Notes: generated by a model from the letters alone, not told the origin. DNA of 64,000 nucleotides from Deinococcus sp. AB2017081 (GCF_034440735.1 NZ_CP140098.1:2783501-2847500); one strand, 5' to 3'; shown: positions 24,876 through 37,184, numbered from the stretch's first letter. Translations and numbers: made by a program.

Positions 24876-25961
24876 ATGTCCGAGCCCACCCCCCGGCTGT
24901 TCCAGCCACTGACCCTGAAATCCGTCACCCTGCCCAACCGTGTGGTCGTGTCACCCATGTGCATGTACTCGGCCAGAAACGGTTATGCCAACGACTTCCA
25001 TCTGGTTCACCTGGGACAGTACGCGCTGGCCGGCGTGGGCCTGATCTTCACCGAGGCGGCGGCCGTCTCGCCCGAGGGCCGCATCAGCCCCGAGGATCTG
25101 GGCCTGTGGGACGATCAGCAGATCGCGCCGCTGGGCCGCATCACGGACTTCATCCACGCCCAGGGCGGCCGGGTGGGGATCCAGCTCGCGCACGCCGGCC
25201 GCAAGGCCAGCACCTACGCGCCGTGGCGTGGCAAGGGGGCCGTACCGCCCGAGCGGGGCGGGTGGGAGGTCATCGGCCCGGATTCCGCACCCTACAACGC
25301 GTCATTCCCCATCCCGGTCGCCATGACCACCGAGGACATCGCGCGGATCACGGGGGCCTTCGTGGCCGCCACACGCCGCGCCGAGATCGCCGGCTTCGAC
25401 ACCGTAGAGGTGCACGCGGCGCACGGCTACCTGCTGCACCAGTTCCTGTCGCCGCTGGCGAATTCACGTACCGACGAGTACGGCGGCAGTTTCGAGAACC
25501 GCACCCGCCTGCTGCTGGAGGTCGTGCGCGGCGTGCGCCGGGCCTTCCCGCAGCACAAGCCCGTCTTCGTACGGGTCAGTGCCACCGACTGGGCCGAGGG
25601 CGGATGGGACGCCGACCAGACCACCCAGCTGGCCGGACTGCTCCTGCGCGAGGGTGTGGACGTGCTGGACGTCAGTTCCGGCGGCCTGACCCCGGAGCAG
25701 CAGATCACCGCCGGGCCGGGCTATCAGGTGCCGTTTGCCGCCCAGATCCACGCGGCACACCCCAACCTGGGGATCATGGCCGTCGGCATGATCGACACGC
25801 CCGAACGCGCCGAGGGCATCCTGCAGAACGGGGACGCCGACCTGATCGCCATCGCCCGGCCGCACCTGGGCGACCCGCACTGGGTACAGGCCGCAGCGGC
25901 GGCCCTGGGGGCATCCCATGACGTGGTCGACGCCTACGCCCGGGGCACCCGCACCACCTGA
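24876..25961 (+). CDS. NADPH dehydrogenase / ene-reductase, OYE family (YqjM-like)
   Basis: A 361-aa FMN-dependent TIM-barrel enzyme of the Old Yellow Enzyme thermophilic-like class. SPMCMYS contains the regulatory Cys29 of YqjM-type enzymes, GIQLAHAGRK follows, VEVHAAHGYLLHQFLSP holds the His pair that binds substrate, and IAIARPHLGDP is the C-terminal FMN phosphate loop. It reduces activated C=C bonds and nitro compounds with NADPH. The ATG at 24876 is chosen because TACAGT lies 6 nt upstream, the leaderless pattern. An upstream in-frame ATG at 24846 is less likely. A hairpin at 25971 ends the transcript. Confidence 0.9.
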   Translation: MSEPTPRLFQPLTLKSVTLPNRVVVSPMCMYSARNGYANDFHLVHLGQYALAGVGLIFTEAAAVSPEGRISPEDLGLWDDQQIAPLGRITDFIHAQGGRVGIQLAHAGRKASTYAPWRGKGAVPPERGGWEVIGPDSAPYNASFPIPVAMTTEDIARITGAFVAATRRAEIAGFDTVEVHAAHGYLLHQFLSPLANSRTDEYGGSFENRTRLLLEVVRGVRRAFPQHKPVFVRVSATDWAEGGWDADQTTQLAGLLLREGVDVLDVSSGGLTPEQQITAGPGYQVPFAAQIHAAHPNLGIMAVGMIDTPERAEGILQNGDADLIAIARPHLGDPHWVQAAAAALGASHDVVDAYARGTRTT

Positions 25962-25970
25962 GCAGATTCC

Positions 25971-25996
25971 GGGGCACCGGGCCGAGCCCGTGCCCC
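25971..25996 (+). terminator. Terminator-like hairpin after the OYE gene
   Basis: GGGGCACCGGGC (25971-25982), loop CGA, GCCCGTGCCCC (25986-25996), with one bulged C. It is followed by a pyrimidine-rich stretch but no long T run. Confidence 0.6.
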
Positions 25997-26009
25997 ATCT
26001 CATCCTCAT

Positions 26010-26023
26010 CTGAATCGATTCAG
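26010..26023. promoter_or_regulatory. Palindromic operator, LacI-family type, before the alpha-glucosidase
   Basis: CTGAATCGATTCAG is a perfect 14-bp palindrome with a central CG, the form bound by LacI/GalR-family sugar regulators. A -10 like TACGCT (26042-26047) lies 6 nt before the ATG, and TTCAGT (26019-26024) could be the -35 with a 17-nt spacer, so a bound repressor would block the promoter. Confidence 0.55.
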
Positions 26024-26053
26024 TACTGTTCCGGTTCCTGGTACGCTGCTTCC

Positions 26054-27661
<1,608 letters not shown>

Positions 27662-27686
27662 CCGTGGTCGCCCGGCAGCGACCGGG

Positions 27687-28439
27687 TCAGTACGGCAGGC
27701 CCGTCAGCCGCAGCAGATCGCGGCGGGCGGCCTGCGCGTCGGTCAGGCGCTCCTCGCGGTGGGGCCGGATCAGGGCCTCGTGCAGCTGGGCCAGCGGATC
27801 TGCCGTCTCCGGCCACGGTTCGCCGGGCTCCGGCAGGTACCCGTGGATTCCCCAGCCGAGCAGGATGCCCATGCCGTAGAGGTCGCTCTCCGGGCCGAGC
27901 GGTTCCCCACGGGCCGCCTCGGGGCTCTGGAACGCGGCGGTACCGAACCGGGTGGGCACGTCGAAGGTCTCCAGCGCAGGGCCGGACAGGTCAAAGTCGA
28001 CCAGCTTGGCGCTGCCATCGGGTTCCACGATGATGTTCTCGGGCTTGATGTCGCGGTGCACCAGCCCCAGCCCATGCAGGTACGCCAGTCCGTCCAGGAT
28101 GTGCGCCAAGGACAGCAGGAAGGCCCGGCGGTCGTGCGTGGCAGCCGGGCGCTGGGCGTAGCGCGTGAAGAACACCTCGCCACGGGCGAGCACCGCAACG
28201 AGGGCCGGCTGGTCATCGACGAGCGCGCGGCCGATCATGCGTCCGAGGCGGGGGTGGTCGAGATCACGGGCGTGCTGGAACTCGCGGTCGGCGAACGCGG
28301 CGAGGTGTGGAGGAAAGATCTTCACGGCACAGGGCTGGCCCTCACGGGTCACGGCGAAGTACACCAGACTGTGGGAACCCCGGCCGACCGGGCGGACGAG
28401 CCGGATTCCATCTCCAACCACCTGTCCTGCGAGCGGCAC
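27687..28439 (-). CDS. Small Ser/Thr protein kinase
   Basis: A 250-aa Hanks-type kinase with little beyond the catalytic domain: glycine loop [11 protein letters not shown], catalytic Lys40 in [14 protein letters not shown] (residues 128-135), activation segment [12 protein letters not shown] and [14 protein letters not shown]. The metal-binding DFG is DFD (148-150), a change that may alter Mg binding, although the first Asp is kept. There is no transmembrane or PASTA domain, so it is cytoplasmic. The GTG start has TAGGTT 6 nt upstream. It is divergent from signal peptidase. Targets are unknown. Confidence 0.85.
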   Translation of the reverse strand: MPLAGQVVGDGIRLVRPVGRGSHSLVYFAVTREGQPCAVKIFPPHLAAFADREFQHARDLDHPRLGRMIGRALVDDQPALVAVLARGEVFFTRYAQRPAATHDRRAFLLSLAHILDGLAYLHGLGLVHRDIKPENIIVEPDGSAKLVDFDLSGPALETFDVPTRFGTAAFQSPEAARGEPLGPESDLYGMGILLGWGIHGYLPEPGEPWPETADPLAQLHEALIRPHREERLTDAQAARRDLLRLTGLPY

Positions 28440-28555
28440 AGTCCCAACCTACTGCACAGGTTGCCCTCCCGGAAACCCCTGCCCCCACCGGGCCGCCTGG
28501 CCGTGGTGTCCTGGCACGCGGCGCGGCACAGGGGATGGGCTATCCTGCGCGGTGC

Positions 28556-29341
28556 ATGACGAGACTCCGTACGGCCGCCCCCACCGCTCTCCAGAAACTG
28601 TGGAAGGAACTGCTGGAACCCATCGTGTTCGCGGTGGTCATCACGCAGTTCGTGGCGACCCTGGTGGGCGTGGATGGCGTGAGCATGATGCCGAATCTGC
28701 GCGACCGCGAACGCGTCTTCGTGCCGAAGTACGAGACCTGGCTGCACAAGGCCGGCGTGGGAGAATTCAGCCGGGGCGACATCCTGATCTTCAAACCCCC
28801 GCGGGAGGCCTCGGCCAAGATCGCCAACCTGAACAAGAGCGCGCTCGGGCTCTACACCTACCGCCCGTTCCTGATCAAGCGCCTGATCGGCCTGCCGGGT
28901 GACCGGATCAAGGTGCAGGCCGGTGAGGTGCTGGTCAACGGCGTGAAGCTCGATTCGTCATGGACGACCGACTACTGGCGCGAACAGGGATGCTGGGACT
29001 CGCAGAGCCCGCTGGCCACCCAGACCACCGCGGACACGTACGGCGTGGTGCCGAACCAGCCGGAGATCACGGTGCCGGCGGGCTCCTATTTCGTGATGGG
29101 CGACAACCGCACCGCCAACGGCTCGGAGGATTCGCGCCTGTTCGGGCCGGTGGCGCGGCGGGACGTGGCCGGTCGGGCGGCGGCCGTGGTGTGGCCGATC
29201 ATGCGCAAGACGACCGCCCGCTACGACTGCACCGCCAATGCCGTGGGCGACCTGACCGGCGCGAACGTCCTGAACTGGCGGGTGCTGTCGCGCCCCGAGG
29301 CCTTCCAGGCGCTGAAGACTGAACTGGTCAGCGCGAAATAG
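28556..29341 (+). CDS. lepB: Signal peptidase I
   Basis: A 261-aa membrane-anchored protease. One N-terminal membrane segment ([18 protein letters not shown]) is followed by GVSMMPNL with the nucleophile Ser43 and [15 protein letters not shown] with the general base Lys108, then the box E pattern [21 protein letters not shown]. It removes signal peptides from exported proteins on the outer face of the membrane. The ATG has TATCCT 9 nt upstream. An insertion of Cys-containing sequence (about residues 140-160 and near the end) suggests a disulfide. It is convergent with the next pair. Confidence 0.93.
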   Translation: MTRLRTAAPTALQKLWKELLEPIVFAVVITQFVATLVGVDGVSMMPNLRDRERVFVPKYETWLHKAGVGEFSRGDILIFKPPREASAKIANLNKSALGLYTYRPFLIKRLIGLPGDRIKVQAGEVLVNGVKLDSSWTTDYWREQGCWDSQSPLATQTTADTYGVVPNQPEITVPAGSYFVMGDNRTANGSEDSRLFGPVARRDVAGRAAAVVWPIMRKTTARYDCTANAVGDLTGANVLNWRVLSRPEAFQALKTELVSAK

Positions 29342-29373
29342 AGGACGCCGCGCGGCCGGGGCTCATGCTCCGG

Positions 29374-29715
29374 TCACGGTCCGTCCTCGCCATCATCCGT
29401 ATCCGCACCGTCATCCCCGTCCAGCGGCGTGATGACGGTGTGCTCGCTGGTGACGCGGTACGGCCCCTCCCTGGCGATGTAGTCGGCGGCCATCTTCAGG
29501 GTCTCCTCGACCCAGCCGTAGTCGTTGCTGATGGTCGCCACACCGATCACCTCCCAGTCGTGGGCATCCAGACCGTCCAGCCGGGCGACCGTCAGGGGAT
29601 AGCGGGCCTTGAGCCGCTCCACGACAGGACGCACCAGGGCGCGTTTTTCCTTCAGGTTGCCCACCCACGGCATCTCCACGCGGATGGTCAGCACGCCGAC
29701 GTAGCCGAGGGCCAC
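29374..29715 (-). CDS. DUF503 (YlxP-like) family protein
   Basis: A 113-aa protein starting at GTG 29715, one base after the stop of the upstream HMA-like gene. The core [20 protein letters not shown], then [19 protein letters not shown] and [20 protein letters not shown], is characteristic of the DUF503/YlxP family, small ferredoxin-like-fold proteins often found near translation factors. Its C-terminus is strongly acidic ([16 protein letters not shown]). The role of the family is not established. An upstream extension of the frame is unlikely because it would overlap the HMA gene. Confidence 0.75.
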   Translation of the reverse strand: MALGYVGVLTIRVEMPWVGNLKEKRALVRPVVERLKARYPLTVARLDGLDAHDWEVIGVATISNDYGWVEETLKMAADYIAREGPYRVTSEHTVITPLDGDDGADTDDGEDGP

Positions 29716-29716
29716 C

Positions 29717-29932
29717 TCAGAGCATGCCGGCCAGGAAGCCCTGGGCCCGCACCGCGCGCACAAGGTCCATCACCGTGAGTTGCGTGGCGTCGTAGTAGAC
29801 CTCGATCTGGCCCTCGTCGGGGGTGGCACGGCTCACACCGGGAGTGGACAGCAGGGCCGTGGCGACCTTCGTCCCGGCCTCCTTGCTCATGCCGCGGACG
29901 CCCAGCAGGACGCGGGTGGGTGGGGTACTCAT
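29717..29932 (-). CDS. HMA-like small protein lacking the metal-binding cysteines
   Basis: A 71-aa protein with the beta-alpha-beta-beta-alpha-beta pattern of heavy-metal-associated domains ([21 protein letters not shown], then [20 protein letters not shown] and [15 protein letters not shown]). The usual CxxC after the first strand is replaced by MSKEAG, so it cannot bind Cu/Zn in the normal way. The upstream CATAAT, 6 nt before the ATG, fits a leaderless start. The DUF503 gene follows after one base. It could be a regulator of protein interaction; function unknown. Confidence 0.65.
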   Translation of the reverse strand: MSTPPTRVLLGVRGMSKEAGTKVATALLSTPGVSRATPDEGQIEVYYDATQLTVMDLVRAVRAQGFLAGML

Positions 29933-29969
29933 AGCGGCATTATGCCGTCGCCACGGGGCTGTGTCTGTG

Positions 29970-30470
29970 TCACCCTGTGAATCCGTGGGGCGACCCCAGG
30001 CGCAGGCCGGGCGCCGTCTCGGTGCGCGATCCCAGGTGGCAGATCCCGTAGGGGCCGGGACTGACCGTCCCTTCCTCGCGGGCCTTGGCGTGCAGCGCCG
30101 GCGTGACCGGGAAGTGCAGCTCGTACACCGCGCTGTCGTAGGCACTCTTGATGACCGCCTGAAACAGGCCCTCGGCCGTGCCGGCCGGCGCGTCCGGGGC
30201 CACGGACACGCTGCGGATCAGGACGATGGGCCGGTCGCCCTGCCACACGTGCTGGGCGAAGGTGAAGCCGCGCAGGCCACGGTCGTCCTCGGCCACGAAG
30301 GAGTGCTCGCTGCGCTCGTAGAACTTCAGGGCCGGCAGGCTGGTCGAGCGCCGGCCCGCCTGTTCCCGGTCGGGCAGCGTGCCGAAGGCCGGATCCTCGT
30401 GCCGCACGATGACGTCGTCGAGGGCCTGCAGGGCGGCGTAGTCCGGCTCGCCGAAGGTGCGGTAGCGCAT
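29970..30470 (-). CDS. GNAT-like acetyltransferase family protein (possibly DUF1999)
   Basis: A 166-aa protein with an acetyltransferase-like layout: [19 protein letters not shown] at the start, a strand with [20 protein letters not shown], then [20 protein letters not shown] where the acetyl-CoA pyrophosphate loop is expected, and [19 protein letters not shown]. It resembles small GNAT proteins of Deinococcus-Thermus; I suspect DUF1999 but cannot confirm. No signal peptide. It is divergent from the acyl-CoA synthetase promoter region. Confidence 0.6.
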   Translation of the reverse strand: MRYRTFGEPDYAALQALDDVIVRHEDPAFGTLPDREQAGRRSTSLPALKFYERSEHSFVAEDDRGLRGFTFAQHVWQGDRPIVLIRSVSVAPDAPAGTAEGLFQAVIKSAYDSAVYELHFPVTPALHAKAREEGTVSPGPYGICHLGSRTETAPGLRLGSPHGFTG

Positions 30471-30533
30471 ACCGGCAGGCTAACAGGGCGCACCCCGACA
30501 CTGCGGCAGCCCGGTGTCCCCCGAAGGGTGAAC

Positions 30534-30577
30534 TTGAGTCGGGGGACATTTTACTTATACTGAGTTCAATTTAGAAC
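30534..30577 (+). promoter_or_regulatory. Promoter and operator candidate for the acyl-CoA synthetase gene
   Basis: TTGAGT (30534-30539), 16-nt spacer, TATACT (30556-30561) is a good sigma-70-type promoter. GTTC-N6-GAAC (30564-30577) lies at the expected transcription start and could bind a TetR-type fatty acid regulator. The leader to the ATG at 30684 is about 110 nt. Confidence 0.55.
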
Positions 30578-30683
30578 CCGGTGCAGTTCCAGCGCTGCCT
30601 CCCCCGCCACCACGCTGCGTGGCCGCTCCCTCCCGGACGTGACCCGCGACGCCGCCACTCCTGCCATCACCCCCGAGGACGCC

Positions 30684-32396
<1,713 letters not shown>

Positions 32397-32411
32397 TGAA
32401 GGCGTGAGCTG

Positions 32412-32440
32412 ACGCCCCTGGCACCTGTGTCCGGGGGCGT
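32412..32440 (+). terminator. Terminator-like hairpin after fadD
   Basis: ACGCCCC (32412-32418) pairs with GGGGCGT (32434-32440) around a 15-nt loop. There is no T tract, so it is a tentative factor-independent terminator. Confidence 0.4.
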
Positions 32441-32842
32441 TGTGCATGATCTGGGGCATGGATGGTTGGTCGTCCAGCACGGGGAAAACGTTGCCCGCCA
32501 CAACCCCCTCCCCAGCCCTCCCCCACAAGGAGGGGGGGAGCACAAGAGCGGCTGGCACGGCGGAACCGCTGTGGCGCATCAGGCATCACAAGGGGGAGGG
32601 GTCAAACGATGTGGCCCCCACCTTGCCCCTGACCGAATGCCATCGGGCGCGAAGCGCACGGGCGCGGACGGCGTGAATGGAGGGAGAAGGTACGCAGCGT
32701 ACACAGCCTGGAGAACATGGCCACTAGCGCCCTCCAACACGCACTTTGCCGAGCGCAGCGCTTGGCTCCCCCTGCCGGCAGGCAGGGGTGGGGCAATCCG
32801 TCTCCACCACCCCCACCGCTGGAGTTCTGGCCTCCCTCACCC
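32441..32842. repeat. Non-coding GC-rich intergenic segment, possible dispersed repeat
   Basis: About 400 nt between fadD and the tsaD stop codon hold no credible gene. It contains purine/pyrimidine blocks such as CCCTCCCCCACAAGG followed by AGGGGGGGAG (32516-32540), an AGGGGGAGGGG block near 32591, and CCGCTGG near 32816 matched by CCAGCGG inside the tsaD 3' end. The hairpin-rich pattern resembles small dispersed intergenic repeats known in Deinococcus genomes, but only one copy is in this window. Confidence 0.35.
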
Positions 32843-33859
32843 TCAGGCGTTCGCCAGCGGCGCATATGCACTCGCGCCACCGTCGAGCGGACTGGCCGGG
32901 CGACCCTCCCGCAGTGCGGCAGCCCCCGCCAGCGCGATCATCGCGCCGTTGTCGGTGTTCAGCCCCGCACCGGGAAACACGACGTTCAGGCCAGTGCGCG
33001 CAAAGGCCCCCCGCAGTGCCCGGTTGGCCGCCACCCCACCCGACACGACCACCGTGTCCCGCCCCGTCGCATCGGCCGCCCGCACCGTGGTCTTGACGAG
33101 GAACTGCACGGCCATGCGCTGGAAACTGGCGGCCAGATCCTCGGGTTTTGCCCCGGCGCGGTGGGCCAGGAGCGCGGCGGTCTTGAGGCCGCTGAAGCTG
33201 AAGTCGAATCCCTTCTGTCCCTGGAGGGGTTCCTTGAACGGCACGGCGTCCGGATCGCCGCGTATGGCCGCCTCGCTGATCGCCGGGCCGCCCGGATAGC
33301 CCAGGCCCGCCAGACGGGCGATCTTGTCGAAGGCCTCGCCCGCCGCGTCGTCCTTCGTGGCTCCGACCAGCACGTATTGCCCCTCGGTGGGCACGTCGAA
33401 CAGGTGGGTGTGCCCGCCGGACACGACCAGGGCCAGGTAGGGGGCATGCAGATCTCCCTCGGCCGCGGCGGCGTGGATGTGACCCTCCAGGTGATGTGCG
33501 GCGTAGAACGGCACGTCGAGCGCCTGTGCCAGCCCCTTGCCGTACATCAGGCCGACCAGCAGCGCCCCGACTAGACCGGGACCGGCCGTGGCCGCCACCG
33601 CGCCGATGTCGGCCAGGGTCACGCCGGCCTGCTCCAGCGCGTCCGTGGTGATGGCCGCGATCCGCTCGACGTGTTCGCGGCTGGCGAGTTCCGGCATGAC
33701 GCCGCCGTACTGGGCGTGCACCGTCTGCGACCACACCCGGTTTGACCGCACGCTCAGCGAGCCGTCTGGCGCGAGTTCCACGATACCCACGCCGGTGTCA
33801 TCGCAGGACGTGTCGATCCCCAGGATCAGGCGGGACTGGACGGGGGGGGCGGCGCTCAT
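32843..33859 (-). CDS. tsaD: tRNA N6-adenosine threonylcarbamoyltransferase TsaD
   Basis: A 338-aa Kae1/TsaD protein: LGIDTSCDDTGVGIV at the start, HHLEGHIHA with the two metal-binding His, ALVVSGGHTHLFDV, and VVVSGGVAANRALR plus the C-terminal FPGAGLNTDNGAMIA. With TsaB, TsaE and TsaC it makes t6A37 in ANN-decoding tRNAs, needed for accurate decoding and essential in many bacteria. The ATG has TACCCT 8 nt upstream on the minus strand. It is divergent from mnmD, another tRNA modification gene, with about 60 nt between the starts. Confidence 0.95.
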   Translation of the reverse strand: MSAAPPVQSRLILGIDTSCDDTGVGIVELAPDGSLSVRSNRVWSQTVHAQYGGVMPELASREHVERIAAITTDALEQAGVTLADIGAVAATAGPGLVGALLVGLMYGKGLAQALDVPFYAAHHLEGHIHAAAAEGDLHAPYLALVVSGGHTHLFDVPTEGQYVLVGATKDDAAGEAFDKIARLAGLGYPGGPAISEAAIRGDPDAVPFKEPLQGQKGFDFSFSGLKTAALLAHRAGAKPEDLAASFQRMAVQFLVKTTVRAADATGRDTVVVSGGVAANRALRGAFARTGLNVVFPGAGLNTDNGAMIALAGAAALREGRPASPLDGGASAYAPLANA

Positions 33860-33922
33860 CGCGGGTCAGGGTAGCAGGGCCGGCCCGGAAGGCGGTGGGC
33901 CGGCCGCACTATCCTGGCGGGC

Positions 33923-34597
33923 ATGCCGTCCGAAGACCCGACGATCATCACCACCCCGGACGGTTCGCGCACGGCCCTGAGCGCCCGCTACGGCGAGGCC
34001 TACAGCTCGCGGCACGGCGCGGCCACCCAGGCGCGGCATGTCTTCGTCGAGGGCTCGGGCACGCATACCCACCCCGCCCCCCGCGTGCTGGAGGTCGGCT
34101 TCGGCCTGGGCGTGAACTTCCGCGCGACCGTACAGGACGTGGCCCGGCGTGGCGTTCCCCTGGAGTACGTGGCGTGGGAGTTCGATCCCGCCCCGGTGGA
34201 CGTGCTGCGCGGCGTGGCGGACGGCGACAGCCATCCGGTCTGGACGGCCCTGCTGGAACGCTGGCCGACGACCGCTCCCGTCGAATCCGTTCACCTCGGT
34301 TCCGGCGGGATCACGTTGACCATCCACTTCGAGGACATCACGACCTCCGCGCTGCCGCAGGACTGGGCCACCGCCCTGTACCTCGACGGTTTCTCCCCTG
34401 CGCGCAACCCCGAGGTCTGGACGCCGGAGGTCGTGGCGCGGCTGGCCCAGGCTCTTGCGCCGGGCGGTGTCCTCGCCACGTATTCCGCAGCCGGACATGT
34501 GCGCCGCGCCCTGACCGCTGCTGGCCTGGACACCCAGCGTCGCCCCGGGGCCCCCGGCAAACGCGAGTGCCTGCGGGCCGTGCGGGCACCGGGATGA
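33923..34597 (+). CDS. mnmD: tRNA mnm5U34 methyltransferase MnmD (MnmC2-type domain)
   Basis: A 224-aa SAM-dependent methyltransferase matching the N-terminal half of E. coli Mnm[15 protein letters not shown] (SAM-binding motif I), the strand with [10 protein letters not shown], and [20 protein letters not shown], a motif typical of this family. It would methylate nm5(s2)U34 to mnm5(s2)U34 in tRNAs for Lys, Glu, Gln and others. The ATG has TATCCT 7 nt upstream. The stop overlaps the next ATG, the oxidoreductase that makes its substrate. Confidence 0.8.
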   Translation: MPSEDPTIITTPDGSRTALSARYGEAYSSRHGAATQARHVFVEGSGTHTHPAPRVLEVGFGLGVNFRATVQDVARRGVPLEYVAWEFDPAPVDVLRGVADGDSHPVWTALLERWPTTAPVESVHLGSGGITLTIHFEDITTSALPQDWATALYLDGFSPARNPEVWTPEVVARLAQALAPGGVLATYSAAGHVRRALTAAGLDTQRRPGAPGKRECLRAVRAPG

Positions 34598-35577
34598 GCC
34601 CGGTCGTCGTCATTGGCGGCGGCGTCGCCGGGTCGTGCGTGGCCTACTTCCTGGCGCGCGCCGGGCGCCCGGTCACTGTGGTGGATGCGGGCATCCACGC
34701 CGCCAGCACGGTGCCCTCGGCGCTGCTCAATCCAGTGCGGGGACAGGCGGGCCGGGTGCCGGAGCGGGCGCTGGAGGGCCTGCCGTTCACGTGGACGCTC
34801 TTGCGGGCGCTCGTGACCGCCGGCTTCGACATTCCGCACGGCGCCGCGGGCGTCTACCGGCCCGTGCCGGACGAGAAGACCCGCGCCAAGTTCGACCGGC
34901 ACCGCCCCGATGGGCTGGACGCGCAGTGGCAGAACCCAGCGCAGGTGCCCTTCGCGCTGACCACCGGCCACACCGCCGTCCTGTATCTGCCCCAGGGCGG
35001 GTGGGTCGACGGTGCCGCCTTCACCCGCGCCGTCCGTGAGGCGTCGGGGGCCACAGTGATCCGCGCCCGCGCGACCGCATGGACGGCGGCCTCGGTGACG
35101 CTGCACGACGGCCGTACCCTGCCCGCCGCCCACGTCGTCCACTGCGGGGGATCGGTCGGGACGACATGGGCAGGCCTGGACGGCACGCACCGCGCCGGAA
35201 CCATGCTGCGGCTGCACCGGGCGGCCACTCCCGCGCCCGTGAGCTTCGGGGCCTACCTCGCCCCGGCCGCTCACGGAGGCGTGCTCGGCGCGACCTTCGA
35301 GGCGCCGGCCACACGGTGGCGGCCGGAGGTGCTGCCCCTGACCTCCCTGGAATGGCTCCTGAGAAAGGGCCTGGCCCTGGTTCCCCTGATGGACACGGCC
35401 GTCACGGGTGCGTGGAGCGGCACCCGCGTCTCTGGACTGGTCGCTGGGCCCGACACGGCCGGCGTGTGGCACCTACGGGGCCTGGGCAGCCAGGGATTCC
35501 TGCTGGGGCCGCTCCTGGCCGCCGAACTGGCGGGCCGCATCGCCCGTCACGGTGCCGGTGACGGCCTGTCACCGTGA
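34594..35577 (+). CDS. FAD-dependent oxidoreductase, MnmC1-type (cmnm5U34 processing)
   Basis: A 327-aa DAO-type flavoprotein: [18 protein letters not shown] is the FAD dinucleotide motif, followed by VTVVDAG and [17 protein letters not shown], and near the end [20 protein letters not shown], the family's C-terminal FAD loop. The order directly after mnmD with an ATGA overlap mirrors the second half of bifunctional MnmC, which removes the carboxymethyl group of cmnm5U34. It could alternatively be a related D-amino acid oxidase, but the coupling to mnmD makes the tRNA role more likely. Confidence 0.75.
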   Translation: MSPVVVIGGGVAGSCVAYFLARAGRPVTVVDAGIHAASTVPSALLNPVRGQAGRVPERALEGLPFTWTLLRALVTAGFDIPHGAAGVYRPVPDEKTRAKFDRHRPDGLDAQWQNPAQVPFALTTGHTAVLYLPQGGWVDGAAFTRAVREASGATVIRARATAWTAASVTLHDGRTLPAAHVVHCGGSVGTTWAGLDGTHRAGTMLRLHRAATPAPVSFGAYLAPAAHGGVLGATFEAPATRWRPEVLPLTSLEWLLRKGLALVPLMDTAVTGAWSGTRVSGLVAGPDTAGVWHLRGLGSQGFLLGPLLAAELAGRIARHGAGDGLSP

Positions 35578-35621
35578 CGGAACAGGGTGCCATTGCCACA
35601 CTGGACTACACTGTTCCGGAT

Positions 35622-36620
35622 ATGGCGAACTACCGCATCTGCTTGATCGAAGGGGACGGCATCGGCCACGAAGTCATTCCCGCCACCCGCCGCGTGCTCG
35701 ACGCCGCCGGCTTCGACGCCGAGTACGTCCATGCCGAGGCCGGGTACGAATACTTCCTCGACCACGGCACCAGCGTCCCGCAGGCCACCTACGACGCCGT
35801 GGAGAACACCGACGCCACGCTCTTCGGGGCGGCCACCAGCCCCACCGGCGAGAAACCCAAGGGCTTCTACGGCGCGATCCGGCACCTGCGGCAGAAGTAC
35901 AACCTGTACGCCAATGTGCGTCCCACGAAAACGCGCCCGGTGCCCGGTGCCTACGAGAACGTCGACCTCGTCATCGTGCGTGAGAACACGCAGGGCCTGT
36001 ACGTCGAGCAGGAGCGCCGCTACGGCGACGTCGCCATTGCCGACACGGTGATCACAAAAGACGCCAGCGACCGCATCGGCCGCTACGCCGCGAACCTGGC
36101 CATGAAGCGCGACAAGCGCCTGACCGTCGTGCACAAGGCGAACGTCCTGCCGGTCACGCAGGGGCTGTTCCTGAACACCATCCTGGATCACTGCAAGACG
36201 GTGGAGGGCCTGAACACCAGCACCATGATCGTGGACAACGCCGCCATGCAGCTGGTGCGTAACCCCCGTCAGTTCGACGTGATGGTCATGACCAACATGT
36301 TCGGCGACATCCTGAGCGACCTCGCCGCCGGGCTGGTCGGCGGCCTGGGCATCGCCGCGAGCGGCAACGTGGGCGACAAGTTCGGCATCTTCGAATCGGT
36401 GCACGGCAGCGCCCCCGACATCGCCGGGCAGGGCATCAGCAACCCCACCGCCAGCATCCTGGCCGCCGTGATCATGCTCGACCACATCGGTGACCACGAG
36501 ACCGCCCGCCGCCTGGACGCCGCCGTGAACAAGGTGCTGGCCGAGGGGCCGCGCACCCGTGACCTGGGCGGCACCGCGAATACCAAAGAATTTACCGACG
36601 CCGTGATCGCCGCGCTGTAA
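35622..36620 (+). CDS. hicd: Homoisocitrate dehydrogenase (lysine biosynthesis, AAA pathway)
   Basis: A 332-aa beta-decarboxylating dehydrogenase. [19 protein letters not shown] begins the fold, [19 protein letters not shown] binds substrate, [20 protein letters not shown] has the phosphorylation-site-like and substrate loop of HICDH (rather than the IPMDH version), [20 protein letters not shown] holds the catalytic/metal aspartates and [20 protein letters not shown] the coenzyme site. The Thermus-Deinococcus enzyme makes 2-oxoadipate from homoisocitrate. The ATG 35622 is preferred (TACACT 9 nt upstream); an in-frame GTG at 35574 overlaps the oxidoreductase end. Confidence 0.85.
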   Translation: MANYRICLIEGDGIGHEVIPATRRVLDAAGFDAEYVHAEAGYEYFLDHGTSVPQATYDAVENTDATLFGAATSPTGEKPKGFYGAIRHLRQKYNLYANVRPTKTRPVPGAYENVDLVIVRENTQGLYVEQERRYGDVAIADTVITKDASDRIGRYAANLAMKRDKRLTVVHKANVLPVTQGLFLNTILDHCKTVEGLNTSTMIVDNAAMQLVRNPRQFDVMVMTNMFGDILSDLAAGLVGGLGIAASGNVGDKFGIFESVHGSAPDIAGQGISNPTASILAAVIMLDHIGDHETARRLDAAVNKVLAEGPRTRDLGGTANTKEFTDAVIAAL

Positions 36621-36686
36621 TCCACGTAGCCGACGCAGGGCACGCTTCCCGGCAGTGGGGAGCGTGCCCTGCGTCGGCTACGTGGA
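36621..36686. terminator. 30-bp hairpin between convergent genes
   Basis: TCCACGTAGCCGACGCAGGG and the following CACGCT (36621-36646) are perfectly complementary to 36661-36686. The inner bases TCCC/GGGG add four more pairs, leaving loop GGCAGT (36651-36656). It starts one base after the homoisocitrate dehydrogenase stop and ends 3 nt before the stop of the convergent ferritin-like gene. There is no T tract on either side. Confidence 0.75.
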
Positions 36687-36689
36687 TCT

Positions 36690-37184
36690 TCAGGCCCGCA
36701 TGGCCGTCTGGTTGATCGAACCCGCCAGTTCCGTGAGCTGGCTGTCGGTCTTCTTCTCCTCCGTCTCGGTGGTGCGGAGGGCCTCGAGGTGCTGCCTCTT
36801 GCCGAGAACCTCGGCGTAGCGGGCCACGGTGCCGTAGCCGGCGATCTCGTAGTGTTCGACGCGCTGGGCACACGCGATCAGGCCGGCATCCTTCACGGCC
36901 GGGGCCGCGTCCTGATCGATCATCTCGGCTCCCTCGGCAATCAGGCCCTTCATGGCCTTGCAGGTGTGGCCGCCGGGTTCCTCTCCCAGATCCGCGAAGA
37001 CGCTCTCCAGCCGGTTTACATGCTGGCGCGTCTGCTCCAGGTGCATGCGGAAGCCTTCCTTGAGCTGGGGATCGGTGGCGGCCTGCTCCATCTTCGGCAG
37101 CGCCTCGACGAGCTGGGTCTCGGCAGAGTAGAGATCCTTGAGCTGCTCGACGTAGAGATCTTGAAGGTTCTTCAGTGCCGTCAT
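36690..37184 (-). CDS. Ferritin-like DUF892 (YciE/YciF-type) stress protein
   Basis: A 164-aa all-helical protein: [32 protein letters not shown] is the standard DUF892 start, and the bundle carries Glu and His residues ([31 protein letters not shown]) in ferritin-like spacing for a di-metal site. Relatives are induced by osmotic or oxidative stress in other bacteria. A strong AAGGAGG site 6 nt before the ATG makes it one of the few SD-led genes in the host part. It converges on homoisocitrate dehydrogenase across the 30-bp hairpin. Confidence 0.85.
   Translation of the reverse strand: MTALKNLQDLYVEQLKDLYSAETQLVEALPKMEQAATDPQLKEGFRMHLEQTRQHVNRLESVFADLGEEPGGHTCKAMKGLIAEGAEMIDQDAAPAVKDAGLIACAQRVEHYEIAGYGTVARYAEVLGKRQHLEALRTTETEEKKTDSQLTELAGSINQTAMRA

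Noticed and set aside
28307..28555. Extension of the signal peptidase frame upstream of 28556
   Set aside because: The upstream part overlaps the divergent kinase gene and lies before the TATCCT element; the ATG at 28556 directly precedes the membrane anchor.
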